Assembly (NCBI RefSeq): GCF_000151665.1
Contig: NW_013171860.1
Coordinates: forward strand, 684,138 to 748,137
Length of the DNA: 64,000 nt
From: Blastocystis hominis
Lineage: Eukaryota > Sar > Bigyra > Opalinata > Blastocystidae
Reading direction: 5' to 3'
Position numbers and translations under genes: made by a program. A model generated the notes under the pieces. The model ran no database searches. It was not told where the DNA came from and saw only the letters and a list, made by a program, of their open reading frames with translations. Of this stretch, positions 22,901 to 34,234 are shown in pieces (within the stretch, counting starts at the first letter, position 1; each line of letters starts with the position of its first letter).

Positions 22901-25900
22901 GCTCTGCCCGCTGGTCTGGAATTCGGAAGCAACGGAGCGATCTACGGAACTCCCACCGAGACCGCTTCGGGTGTGTACACGATCACCGGTATCTCGATCA
23001 ACGGCGAGGCCTTCAACACCACTGTGGCCATTGATATTAAGCAGTGCATGGTAGACGAGTCTCTTATGTATGTCCACATCACCGACACTGGCTCGCGTGG
23101 TTATTACATGGGATACGAATTGGTGGATCCTGTTTCGGGCACTGTGGTGGGTAGCCGCAGCGAGTTCGACAACAACGCTTTGTACATGTATCATCCCTAT
23201 TGCCTGGGTCTGCGCAACTATCAGATCACTATGAAGGATTACTCGCGTGTGGCTTGGCCGGGTAGCCTTGAGATTCTGACGGCCTCCAAGAAGGTTTTGA
23301 CCTCGTTCACTGTGGGTGGAAGTGTGACTCCCAAGACGGAATCGTTCTTCCCTCGAGAGGGCTACAGCGATGATTTGGATTGGCGCTATCTGATGGACAA
23401 CACCGATCCTGTTTCCAACTGGTACACGAGTTCGTTCAATGGCGAGTGGCATACTAGCAAGCTCGCCGATATGCCTGCTCCTCAGTACACTGCTGCCTAC
23501 TACTGCACCACGTTCAATCTGTACTCGGCTCTGCCCTATGCCACCATGGATGTGACTGTGCACACGCGTGGAGGTTTCATTCTGTACATCGATGACGAGG
23601 AGAACGCTCGCTACAACCTGCCTCAGGGAGCCACAAACCATCTGACGCAGCCCGTTACCGAGGCGGAGGCCGCTACGGGCATTCGCATCTCGATCGATAT
23701 GAGCCACGTCTCCAACCAGAATAACGTGCTGTGCGTGGAAACCCACACGATCAGCGTCCCTGAAGAGAACGAGTTCAACGTGGAAGTGCAGTTCGTGTAC
23801 ACTTCGACCGATCTGGTGGTGGATGGAACCAAGACCGCTTCGGATGTCGGTTATGATGACCCCACATGGCACGAGACCAACGCCAACGTTTTCGATAAGA
23901 ACACACAGAACAAGTTCACCGTCCTGAACACAGCTGCTGTGTCTGGATCGTACCACGTGTGGGTTGCCTGGACCTACAACAACAACCGCCGTGTGGTCAT
24001 CAACTACCTTCGCTTCTATGCTGGTAACAACTGGGATCGTCGTCCCAAGCATCTGGATGTGTACGGATCGAACGATAATGGTGCGACCTGGCAATTGTTG
24101 ATGGCGCAGCAGCCTACCTGGGAGACCGGTGGCGGCTGGAACTACAACCGAGAGTACTCGTTCACGAACACGGTAGCTTATAACATGTACAAGCTGGAGG
24201 CTTACAGATCCACGAACGAGGGTATCGAAATGGCCGAGGTCTACTTCGGAAACACCAAGGCTGCTGAGATTTGCGCCTCGCAGGACAACTATTCGAGCGC
24301 GTACGTGGGTAGCAAGGCGTTCATTTCCTGCCCCACTGGATACAGCGGCTTCATCTATCGTAACTGCGTGTCGACGCCGACGGGCAACCAGCTGGAGGAG
24401 GAAGAGGACAACCAGTGCACGCTGCTGCCTCCCATCGCTGTGGTCTACGGCATTAACAACCAAGTGACCATCATCTACCAGAAGCAACAGTCCTTCGAGC
24501 CCACGGTCAGCGGATCGGTCGAGTCCTACAGCGTGGCTCCCGAGCTGCCTGCCGATCTGACGCTCGATCCCACCACTGGAGTGATTTCCGGAGCTTTGCA
24601 GAGCACGCAGACTGGAAACAAGTACACCATCACGGCGACCAACTCGGCTGGATCGCTGCAGACCGAGATTTCTCTCACCTCGATCGTTGTAAACTGCGAG
24701 GCCACGGCTGAGTATCTGGCCACGAACCACGGCGAGTACTCGGTGGCTGTGTGTCCTGAGTACTACACGGGTTACGCGATGGCTCGCTGCATGGGAGGCG
24801 AGTTCGAGGAGCCCAGTCTGGAGCACTGCACGCCGCGTCTGAGCGGTTTCTTCACCTACGGAGTGAACTCGATCGTGATTAAGACTGGAGAGGCGCTGAC
24901 CCCGATCTCTCTGCTGACGGACGGAGCGTTCCCTTCGATCTCGTGCAACAAGGATCTGCCGGAGGGTCTGGTGCTGGGTGAGGACGGAACCATCTCGGGT
25001 ACGCCCACTGTGCCTTCGCCTGCTGCCGATTATGAGATTACCGGAACCAACAGCGCGGAATCCAAGTCGGTGACGATCAGCATCACGGTGGAAGATAATG
25101 GCTGCGAGGCTCTGGACGAGTTCCCTGCTGTGATGAACGGAGCGACCTCGGAGGCTGCTGTGTGTCCTGAAGGTTATTCGGGCATGGCGACGCGTGAGTG
25201 TGTCAATGGCGTGTTCCAGCCCATCAACTACGAGGGATGCACGCTGCTGGCTCCTTCCAGCTTCTCCTATTCGCCCGCTTCGATGAGCCGCGACTCGCTG
25301 GAAGCGATCCGCATCGAGCCCTCTGTGTCGAACAAGGTGGACGTGTTCTCGTGCCCCTCGCTCCCCAGTGGTCTGCAGCTGCTGGACAACGGAGTGATCG
25401 CCGGATCGATCAAGGAGGCGGACACCTACACCTTCACTGTGACTGCGAGCAACGACGCGGGCTCCGCCCAGGCGACCGTGACCATCACGGTCACGCCGAT
25501 TGGTTGCTCGGGAGTGGAGGGAATCTCGCTGGCTGACGGAGAGCGCTACGAAGAGCCCTGCCCTGAGAACTACCACGGTGTGGCGTATCGTACTTGCAGC
25601 AATGGTGAACTGTCGATTCTGAAGATGGACGAGTGCGTGCTGGACTTGCCGACCAATCTGGATTACAAGGAGAAGGAGATCGTGGTTACCACGAACGTGA
25701 ACTACGAGGGATTGAGCGCTATGTACAACGGAACGGTGGAGTCGTTCACAATTTCGCCGGAATTGCCCGAGGGAATGGGTATTGCCTCGGATTCGGGTGC
25801 TATCTATGGAACTTCGGTGAATGCAACGGATCGTACAGAGTATGTGGTGACTGCGAGCAACTCTGCTGGCAGCACCAACGTGACGATTTACATCACTGTG

Positions 25901-26434
25901 GATGTGCCTCACTGCGAGGCGATGGCCGATTTCCCGCGAACCGCCGCGAACGAGAGCTATTCGTACGATTGCACGCTGATCTCTGGCTACAAGGGAGTGA
26001 GCGAGCGAACGTGCGTGTTGAACGAGGGCGGTGCTTCGGCTACGTGGGCGATTCCGACTTCGTATTGTGTGGAGGATAAGCTGGATCTGTACTTCTTGAT
26101 CGGAATCGTTCTGATCATCATCGGTGTGGTTCTGCTGATTCTTGGCATTCTCTTCATGGTCAAGAGAGACAGAAAGACCCTGCCTAAGAAGCCTTCCTCT
26201 AAGACTACTGCACCTCCTGCCCCGGTTGCTGCTGCTCCGGCTCCCAAGGCGGCTCCAGTGGCTACTGCTCCTGTGCCAGCACCTGTTCCGGCACCTGCCC
26301 CAGCCCCTGCTCCTGTTCCGGCACCTGCCCCAGCCCCTGTTCCTGCTCCTGTTCCGGCACCAGCTCCGGCTCCCGCTCCCGCTCCTGCTCTAGCCCCTGC
26401 TCCTGCTCCTGCTCCTAAGACTGTTACATTGTAA
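19992..26434 (+). CDS. Giant secreted/type I membrane surface protein (Ig-like, discoidin-like and Cys-module repeats)
   Basis: Three exons (19992-20028, 20060-20276, 20308-26434) give 2126 residues. The signal peptide is MKLIALLLATFAAVSFA, split by the first 31-base intron. The extracellular part repeats several modules: a jelly-roll segment (FDDAAWSSGSYFPV... YRKTVSFGDL), F5/8-type-C/discoidin-like stretches (PTQWKLEGSNDGASWDLL; RPKHLDVYGSNDNGATWQLL), putative-Ig units (SWSINPALPNGMSINPNSGL; LPADLTLDPTTGVISG) and CEA...CPEGYSG...C modules. One TM helix (LYFLIGIVLIIIGVVLLILGILF) precedes KRDRK and a Pro-Ala-Val tail of about 70 residues. Such proteins usually serve adhesion or the surface coat; that role is inferred. 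It has the largest exon in the window and strongly biased codons. The long minus-strand frames opposite (20579-22375, 22460-25912) are shadows. Confidence 0.85.
26266..26415. repeat. Pro-Ala/Pro-Val coding repeat
   Basis: Imperfect tandem units such as CCGGCACCTGCCCCAGCC encode (VPAPAPAP)n in the cytoplasmic tail. Confidence 0.9.
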
Positions 26435-26602
26435 ATGTGTTTGCTGTAATGGATTGTTTGTTTCTTTGAGCCATGACTTCACCAACAGAAATTTGGATAG
26501 GGAAGATTTCTCTTAGTTGATGTCGTTACATTGGATTCTGGACTATCAGTTCTTTGACCGTGATTTCAGTGTTTTTCACCTGTATATTCATATTGACTGC
26601 GT

Positions 26603-29161
26603 ATGACTGTTCCTTTGGAAAGCAGTAGAAAGCACAGTCGATGGAGTGTGTTTTGGTTTGCTTTTTTCCTCTTACCTTTTTTCCTGTATATTGCATATTC
26701 ATTAGTACTGTTAAATGACAGTAATATTCATATTCATGGTAAACGATGGAAACAATACCGAAATGACGTTTTTGTGCAACGATTTGTTATTAGTGTAGCA
26801 TTTGAAATATATCACATTATAGTTTAGAAAAATAGTGTTGAAAATGAAAGTGAAATCGTCCTTTCAACAACAAGCGCAACACCTCAACTCAGGAGTAATA
26901 GTAGTATTTTTACATATGCTTTGATTATTCTAGAAGATAATAATCACTCGTCCCGTTCGAGTGAAGAGATTGAGAATAACCAAGGGGATTTGGCTTTGAA
27001 TCCTAATAGTAGCCAACGCGAGTCCGATCAAGAAGCTGCTACTGACTCAGTAAACAGTCCAAAGCCTCGTGAGTTGTTTTCTCTATGCTTTATTGTTAGA
27101 AGTGTTCGCTACCCCTTCTTTTTTGAGAAAGCGATACACTATTATTCATCCCCCCTCGCGCCGTCCGACGAATCCATTCCAAAAGGATTTTACTCGTCCT
27201 CCAAGCAGAATCATCAGAACTATTTCAACTTCTGCTTCTCGAAATTCCAAATCCTATAGTCCCAACACACAAGACACCAAACTGACCGACATTCAACTCA
27301 AAAGAGCGCAGATCGAGGAGAAATACATCAACGCCAAGAATCGCTTGGATTTTAACAGGCGTCGCAACAATCTGGCCGGCGATCGGTTAAAGCAAGACCA
27401 GCAGGAAGTCGCTCTCTTTTTAGAAAAGCTCCGCGAGGTTCGAACTCTTGAACGTGAGTATTTTCAACTGAATCCGGAGCAAAACGAGATGGAAAGCGAC
27501 GAGATTTACGACACGACGGATAGCGAGATTCAAATGAATTTGTCGAACGACGCAAACGACGCAAACGAGGATGAAAAACCCGATCGCGACAAAGTGAGCG
27601 AGACCAAGGAGGATTTCGATTCAAAACCCGATCGCGACAAAGTGAGCGAGACCAAGGAGGATTTCGATTCAAAACAAACAGAATCCAACTCGATAGAGCA
27701 CGAGCAATCGTCTTTGGCTCCTTCCTCAGTCAAAAAACGAATCCTGTTTAAGTCCGATGCGATGGGGAAAGTCCAGCGAACGCTAGTGAAATATGAAAGG
27801 AAAGTCTCGAAACTCGGAAATGAGCCACAAAACAGCCCTTTAGAAACACAAAAGAGTTCGATCGCTTCTCCACCCAAACAATATCGATCCGTCTACAAGC
27901 AAAACAAAGGTAGTCCTCGCTGTTTCGTTCCATTCAGACCTTTACGACGAAGCTCGGAAGCTGTTTTCGCCGTTCGAGCAATCCTTAGCAGAGATCGCAG
28001 TGTGCGAAAAATGCCTGCTTTTTGTAGGGAGCGAAGAGCATCCGTATTCTGCGAACTATCCATGTAAAGTTTGTTTCTTTGTTTGTGAACGCAGTTAAGC
28101 ACTCGAATAGCTCGTTTGACGTTACAATCGTAGCAGCAGCGACGTAGTTTTGAACTCACACCATCATGAACAGAGTGAATCGACTGTCGTTTCTTCCGTT
28201 TCTGCTGCAACGGTGGAAAGGGTGGAAATGATCGGAGATTGTGAGGCGTAGAAGCTATTCGATTGCAGTTCTAACGCACCCGAAACAAGTCAAAGACGCT
28301 GTGGAACGGATCAAATCGCTCCATCTTCCATCGCGTGTGCGTATCATTTTATACATTCCGCAGAAGAACAGCAAGGAAAAGAACGATTATCCTGTGAACA
28401 AATTGCGAAACATCGCGATTGTGAACATCATCACAACGCATTTTTTAGTGATGGACATGGACATGTGGCCAGCTCGTACTTTCCTGCTTTCTATATCATC
28501 TAGCAAATCTGTATGAGGAGTTGTACGCGCTTCCCACAGGTTTACAGATGACGCAGAAGGCGGCAGTGATCGTTCCCGCGTTTTTCTTAGAGAAGCGATT
28601 TGTGCTGAACAAATGCGATGGCATCATGAGTTGTGCAGAACGGTATGAAGATTGTGATGGATTGTGATGTAGATCGAATCAATTATTCCCTCGTAACAAG
28701 ACGGAATTGATCGATTGCTTGGACGCAGGACGCTGTTTATATTCGAAAAAAGGAACGAAAACCCACGTATCGAATGAACCGGAGTCCTAATTTGAAATAG
28801 TTATATGTCCAGAATGACTGGAAACAGATTCCTTCCTCTCTGCGCTATGCGCAACTGACTTGCTTCCACAATCGATTCCAAGAACCGTATTGAAGCGCAA
28901 TTGGGTTGATTGTAGGTATGTGATGATTCGCTATTCCGAGTCAACGCCTTATTTCGACGAGCGTTTTGTGAATTACGGGTGCAACAAAGTGCAATTCATC
29001 GATTTGCTTCGCAATATGGGGTATCGTTTTTACATTCTCACGCAATCATTCGCTATGGATGTTGCTCATCACGAGTACACACGTAGCAAGCGACTCATTT
29101 TTCTAGCTCCCCGTTGCGAAGCGCATACATTCGCTCCCTTCATCAAGGAGATCGTCCTTTA
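26603..29161 (+). CDS. Type II membrane glycosyltransferase, GT49/LARGE-B4GAT1 like
   Basis: The N-terminus is a type II anchor (short basic tail, then VFWFAFFLLPFFLYIAYSLVLL). A Ser/Glu-rich, partly coiled stem follows, with a perfect 48-base duplication. The catalytic part reads SFDVTIVAAAT, WKGSYSIAVLTH, YPVNKLRNIAIVN, the DxD-type metal site MDMDMWP, KAAVIVPAFFLEKR, YFDERFVNYGCNKVQFIDLLRNMGYRFYIL and HHEYTRSK. This order matches the LARGE C-terminal/B4GAT1 family of beta-1,3/4-glucuronyltransferases that act in the Golgi. About a dozen exons join through introns of 28-34 bases. An encoded TAA ends the frame, and a TGTTTGTA signal follows 123 bases later at the junction with GEP4. The acceptor sugar cannot be told. 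Confidence 0.85.
27576..27671. repeat. Perfect 48-base tandem duplication in the GT49 stem
   Basis: Two identical 48-base units (27576-27623 and 27624-27671), each encoding a KPDRDKVSETKEDFDS-type segment. The length keeps the frame. Confidence 0.95.
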
Positions 29162-29283
29162 ATGCAACTCGCATGCTTCGAATTCATGTCCAAACTGGAC
29201 TCCAAGTTCGCTCTCATCTCCAAAACTCGCTTTTGCCATCAGCATCAGCGTGCCACGTATTCCTTTCCTCAATTAAAATCAAC

Positions 29284-29303
29284 TGTTTGTAACAAACAAA
29301 CGA
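29284..29303. terminator. Shared dyad 3'-end signal, GT49 (+) / GEP4 (-)
   Basis: TGTTTGTAACAAACA (29284-29298) is a near-perfect palindrome giving TGTTTGTA on + and TGTTTGTT on -. On the minus strand T-CGTT-TGTTTGTT puts cleavage at 29303 and turns TAC T into TAC TAA, ending GEP4. Confidence 0.65.
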
Positions 29304-30059
29304 GTAGATCGATTCTAAATACTTGGCAACGATCGGATGATCTAAAGGCTTGATGTGAAGACAGGCGAAGAATTTCAGTAGAATTCGCTCAACTCTTCGT
29401 CCCTACACATTACACAACCAAATAACCAAAAATAATACCAAAATAGCCCCTTTGTTATCGTTCTCTTCCGTGAAAATGCCAACGCAAACAGTCAACATGC
29501 CGTAAAGATTGCCGCCATAGATATCGGTGAGATACCGGTCGCCAACCATCATTACTTCGCGCGCTGAAACGCCTGGCCACAAAGAAACGGTCTCAAGCAA
29601 GCCATCAGGTTTCTTCTGCTTGTGGCGAATGACTCGGATGCCCAACTCTTCCTCGATCGCCTCTGCATGGAGATAACCCTTGTCATCATCGGAACCTACG
29701 TGGAATTTCAAATTCAAAACCAAACCTGCAGAATTTGAAAATATTACGACTTTATCATATCCAAACAATTTCTGACATTCTCGAACTGCGCTATCGATGT
29801 TTTTATTCATGACGAACGAATAAGGAGGAGTGAGCGTATTATCCTTATCAAAAATTACAGCCTTCACACCACATTTCTTTAAACTGCCAATAACACGAAA
29901 ACACCTCGTCTTACCTAGCAAACGGGATATCGGCAACAGATGCAAACGAGAGCATGGGGAGAAGCTTGCGCTTCTCCTGGCGACTAAAAAGAATTTTAAG
30001 AAAGCCTCGAACTCCAGAACTCTACATCTCACTGGACGAGCGGTTTTGGTACATTCCAT
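29303..30059 (-). CDS. GEP4: Phosphatidylglycerophosphatase (GEP4-type HAD phosphatase)
   Basis: The spliced protein starts MECTKTARPVRCRVLDRQEKRKLL, a basic N-terminus. It continues MLSFASVADIPFASLKKCGVKAVIFDKDNTLTPPY, where the HAD nucleophile motif is DKDNT, then VVIFSNSAGSDDDKGY and HKQKKPDG...MMVGDRYLTDIYGGN. This matches GEP4, which dephosphorylates PGP to phosphatidylglycerol for cardiolipin synthesis in the mitochondrial matrix. Introns of 29-31 bases plus one of 36 are needed. After the last intron the frame has no stop until it has passed the TGTTTGTT motif, so the stop (TAC TAA, after ...YLESIY) is made by poly(A). The ATG lies only about 40 bases below the UTP4 3'-end motif. Confidence 0.85.
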
Positions 30060-30098
30060 GACTGCACCATGATTCTCGAGGATTTGGAAGTACTATAA

Positions 30099-30111
30099 AA
30101 CAAACACGAGA
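30099..30111 (-). terminator. T-N4-TGTTTGTT 3'-end signal of UTP4
   Basis: On the minus strand T30111, CTCG, TGTTTGTT (30106-30099). It lies 21 bases after the encoded UTP4 stop and 40 bases before the GEP4 ATG. Confidence 0.6.
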
Positions 30112-30131
30112 TTCGTAATAGGTTTAAATGA

Positions 30132-32764
30132 CTATAATCCATATCTCTTTCTATACACGACTTTCGGCAGGTTGGCCGCAATATCCAGCAAATGTCTCTC
30201 CACAAGTAGCAACTTCCTCTTGCCAATATGCTCGAAGCACACAATGTTTCCGTAATTGCCCAATCTCTTTCCCGAGATGTGCAGCACTTTCGCCGCTCGC
30301 TTCGCCAGCTTTCTATACTTCTTCGCACTACACTCGACCCCCTTCTCCTCCCCTACTCCATCAGCCGCTCCAATCGATGACCCTTCCAATGCATCAACGC
30401 GTTTTCCAGCTTCGCATCCCTGGTTTCCCTGGTTTCTCCAGTTTCTCCAGTTTCTCCGATTCGGATCTGGCAGGCCACGGCGGCCTCGCGGTTGGCGAGG
30501 ACCCACCGCATGTCCTTCTTCGAAAAGAACATCGTGGAAATGGGTTCCACGGACCGCGCGAATTCTGGCGGCAAGGCGAAGACGGCGAGCTCCAAATCGC
30601 GGTTCACGCGGCGTTCGTCGAGATCGTAGGCGGTGAGCGAGTTATCCGCCAGCGCGGCGAGCAGCGTCCACTTCCCCGGAACCGCGGGACTGCCCTCCGC
30701 GGGGGCCAATCGGAGGGCTTTCCGGCTCCGCACGACGGTAACCGCGGTAATAGGCAGGGCGGGCGAGGGCAGCGGGGCGAAGGAAGCGGCGCGGGTGACG
30801 AGGTCGAGGTCGACGATGGCGATTGTGCGGCAGAGCGCCGTCACCACCAGCGAAACAGTGTTCCGCGCCTCGCGGACGCGCGCTACGGTCACGGAGGTGA
30901 GCGGAGGAAGCGGCGAGGCGGCGAGATGCCCGGCAAAGAAGCACTCGCCGTCGAGGGAGTCGATGCGGCAGTCGCCCGAAGCGCTGACCGCCAGCACGCA
31001 GAGCGTCCGCAGCGCCAGGAACTGCACGGAAACCGCGGGGAAGTCGCGGAGAGCGGGAGGCAGAGGCACGGGCTGGACCTAGAGAGGAGGAGGAGGGCGG
31101 TGGGAGCACGGTGAGGTCGGCAGCGCGGAAGCGGAAGAGCTTGATCTGCGCCATGTCGCTGACGAGGAGAAGACAAGCGTCCTCGTCTTCGAACAGCGCC
31201 GCGCTGTGCGTGTTCCGACCGCCCTCCAGATGGATCCGAGCCAGGCTCTGGAACCCGGAGGACAGGGCAAACGGGGTCGACGACACCGTCTCCTTGCCGG
31301 GGTCGGCGCTCCCCGCGGGGGAGACGGAGCGGTCGGGCTCGCCGAGCCGGACGAGCTCCACGCTGTGGTCGAACTACGTCAAACCCCGATCCCACGCCTA
31401 CGCGGAGCAGGCAGTGCTTCGCCTGCGCGGCCACCGCGGGGCAGAAGAAGGAGGGGAACCCGTACAGCCGGAAGGTCAGCGATTCGAGGCGTCCTTGAAG
31501 ATTATAGACCACTAAATTCCCGTCGGCGCCGCCGCTGATGATCGCCAGCATCGCCAAATCCTCGTTCACCGGCCGCAGCACCGGCAAGTCCGAGCTCCCC
31601 GTCCCCGCGGGGACGGGTGCGGCCGCGGGGGTCTGAGCGTTTCGCCGGAGCACGTCGAGCTGGTGCTTGAGCGTTTTGAGCTTGGTGGTGAGGAACAGCG
31701 TCGAGGCGTTATTCGCGGTTAATTGCACGGTCGAGCACAGAATGTCGTGCGTGTGCGAGCGGTACGTCGCCGCGTGGATCCACCCACTCTCGGTTTCCAC
31801 GGTTTCTCCGGTTTCTCCGGTCCTGTCTTCGTCGCGGTGCGCAAACACGCAGAGCTTGGCGTCGACGCCGCCGCTCACCAGAAGCGTGGTGGGGACGCGC
31901 TTCCCCGCGGTTTGCGCGTCGAGGTAGGAGAAGACGGAGAGCGTGAGCACGTCGCCCTCGTGCGCCTTGAACACCTGCAGCATCACGCGCTTCTGCACGT
32001 TCCAGATCTGCACATACCCGCGGCTGTCGCCCGTCGCCACTCTACATCGAATTTCCCGCGGGAGGCTACAGAGACGGGCTCAGAAACTGCACCGACCACA
32101 CCACCGTCTTCTCGCTCTTCGCCTGGCTGACTTCCAGACTCTCCGTCCTGGAGGTCGCGACGTGGTAGACGTAAATCTGGCTGGATCCCGTGCCGCAAAC
32201 GATGCTGCTGCCGTCGCGCGACCACGCGCAGCTCATCACGCGGGCTTTGCACCTAGGCGTGAGGCGCGGCGCATGCGCAGCACATCTGGATCGAACGGAG
32301 GTAGGTGACGCGCTCGCCCGAAAGATCGAAGAGACGCAGAGAGCCATCTTCGCAAGCACACACTGCCGTGTCGTTGTGGGGGTGGCGCTGCATCATCCAT
32401 ACGGGGCCACCGTAAGAATCGCTTTGCACCTCGACGCGGAGCTGGTGGAGATTTAGCTCGAAAATTTGACCTTGAAGACCTGTTCCAAACAAGCGATATC
32501 TGTATATTGGCTCCTCTTCGTTGTCTATCTTGTTGGTCCACACGAGGGAGCGAATCGACAAGTTTTCGTGACCGCTAATTACCTACGCTTCAGATACGGC
32601 TGGTATTACGGTACGGATTCACAAAACCATTTCTCTTCCGTGTTCCAAAGCTCGATATTTCCGTTTTCTCTTCCAATCGCAAGCATGGGCAACTCGGGAT
32701 GATACGCCATTGCACAAACAGCGGAAGGCATCCACTCGAAAAAATTGCATCGATGAACTTCCAT
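30132..32764 (-). CDS. UTP4: U3 snoRNP / small-subunit processome protein UTP4 (cirhin)
   Basis: The start MEVHRCNFFEWMPSAVCAMAYHPELP matches the UTP4/cirhin N-terminus (basic-x-F-x-Y/W-P-S). WD40 blades follow (MLAIGRENGNIELWN; GGPVWMMQRHPHN; VCACEDGSLRLFDL; GTGSSQIYVYHV; ATGDSRGYVQIWNV; SHTHDILCSTVQL). The C-terminus LLLVERHLLDIAANLPKVVYRKRYGL is the family ending, and stop TAG is encoded. UTP4 belongs to the t-UTP module that starts pre-18S rRNA processing in the nucleolus. Introns of 28-34 bases fit all joins. The middle is very GC-rich, with CCGCGGGGAC-type runs, and carries (GET)n from GGTTTCTCC-like 9-mers at about 30412-30460 and 31791-31820. It is tandem with GEP4. Confidence 0.92.
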
Positions 32765-32935
32765 GAGTGGCTTGTTTTCCAGAAAACTAAATAACTTAAG
32801 TAGATCCCAAAATCGGGGCAAATTATGGAACTCAATAGCCTTCAATCGGAGTACTAGAACAGTAAATTTTTAGAGGGTGGATCATCCTATCGTTGCGCCG
32901 AAACACTAAAATCTCTTTCTTCGAGAGATACAAAA

Positions 32936-34176
32936 ATGTTAGACTTGGCGTTCTTTCAACAACTCCCTAAATTTGTACACGATTTTATGCATAAATAAAT
33001 GATTCATAGGAACTACACTGCCATCTCCATGGAAGTGTTCGTCTCGATACGATTTTGGAGTTGTACCAGCAAAGTCATTCCGTTGAAGAAGTGGAGAACG
33101 TGAAAAAGCTCCTCGATGGGAAACGCTCCCTTCAAGAGTTTCTGTTCGTGTGTTGCATGAGAAATAGGTGCTTCAAGATTTTCGATGTCATCCACACGGT
33201 GATAACGACTCGAGCTTCGTTGGAGCGAATTACTCGAGAGTTCATCGAGGATTGTGTGCGAGACGGCGTTGTCTACGTAGAAATTCGTACAACGCCGCGT
33301 TGCTACACTTCGGAAGACATGTCGTTGTCATTGTCTGAGAAGGAGGGAATCGATGTAATTTTGAACGAAATGAAAAAAGCCGAAAAAGCGTTCCAAAACC
33401 AAATCGTAACTCGCTTGGTACTGAGCATCAATCGAAGTGAGAGCGCGTATTTGCCCACAAGTGATTTTGATTTAGGGAGAAAGCGCTTCGTACCGCCCAA
33501 CTGGCCATTCAGTACAAGTCTTCAGGAGAATTGCATGTTGTTGGAGTCGAGCTCTCAGGAAACCCCACCGTACTCTCAGCCTTCTGCTCTTTCCATAGGC
33601 TGCCCCTTTCTCCTATTTCCGCGAAGCCTTTTCATTACTCAAGAAGCACGCCATTCCAACCACAATTCACGTTGGCGAGGTTCCCAACTCCAAAGTTTTG
33701 AGTTCAAAGTGTTGCTGCGATCGCGACGAATTTCAAAAATGTCGAGATATCCAGGACATTCTTGATTTTCGGCCGGATCGCTTTGGACATTGTTTGTTTC
33801 TCGTACTCAAATCCACAATCGATTCACAATAGAATGACGCAGACTTGGAGGTCGTTAAGCAGATGCACATTCCCATCGAGGTCTGTCCCACTTCAAATTT
33901 GATGACACTGGGGATCCAAAGCCTTTCAGAACATCCAATTTTGAAAAAAATCGAGGGCGTGATTCCGTTTTCTGTTAATACAGACGATACTGCTCTGTTT
34001 TGCGTTTCGCTCAGTCAGGAGATCGCTTCTGTAGCGAAGGAACTTCAGTGGAGTAAGGAAGAGGTAATCAGTTTTGCACGTGGGTGTGTTTGCCAAGTGC
34101 TTGAGAAGGACCCCGCTGTTGTGGGCTTTTTACAAGGAAAAGTGGAGCAGTTTGCAAATAATTTAAACTTAAACTA
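32936..34176 (+). CDS. Adenosine deaminase-like protein (ADAL, N6-methyl-AMP deaminase type)
   Basis: Start MLDLAFFQQLPKF; a 35-base intron then joins to ELHCHLHGS, which supplies the HxH zinc pair. Other conserved sites are FIEDCVRDGVVYVEIRTTPR, VVGVELSGNP, the catalytic His-Glu in TIHVGEV, DRFGHC (His), PIEVCPTSN and the metal Asp in NTDD. The order and the VELHAHL-like start match ADAL rather than classical ADA. ADAL removes the modified amine from N6-methylated AMP made by RNA turnover, so a cytosolic salvage or detoxifying role is inferred. Introns of 29-35 bases resolve all frames. The encoded stop is TAG, and TGTTTGTT follows at 34202-34209. Confidence 0.85.
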
Positions 34177-34234
34177 GTTTCATTTTTTGTTGTATTCTTT
34201 GTGTTTGTTATAAGTTGCGCGAATCTGTAACTTT

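Noticed and set aside
20579..25912. Long minus-strand frames (598 and 1150 codons) opposite the surface protein
   Set aside because: His, Ser, Arg and Val-rich antisense of a highly biased exon. No motifs, no introns and no 3' signals of their own.
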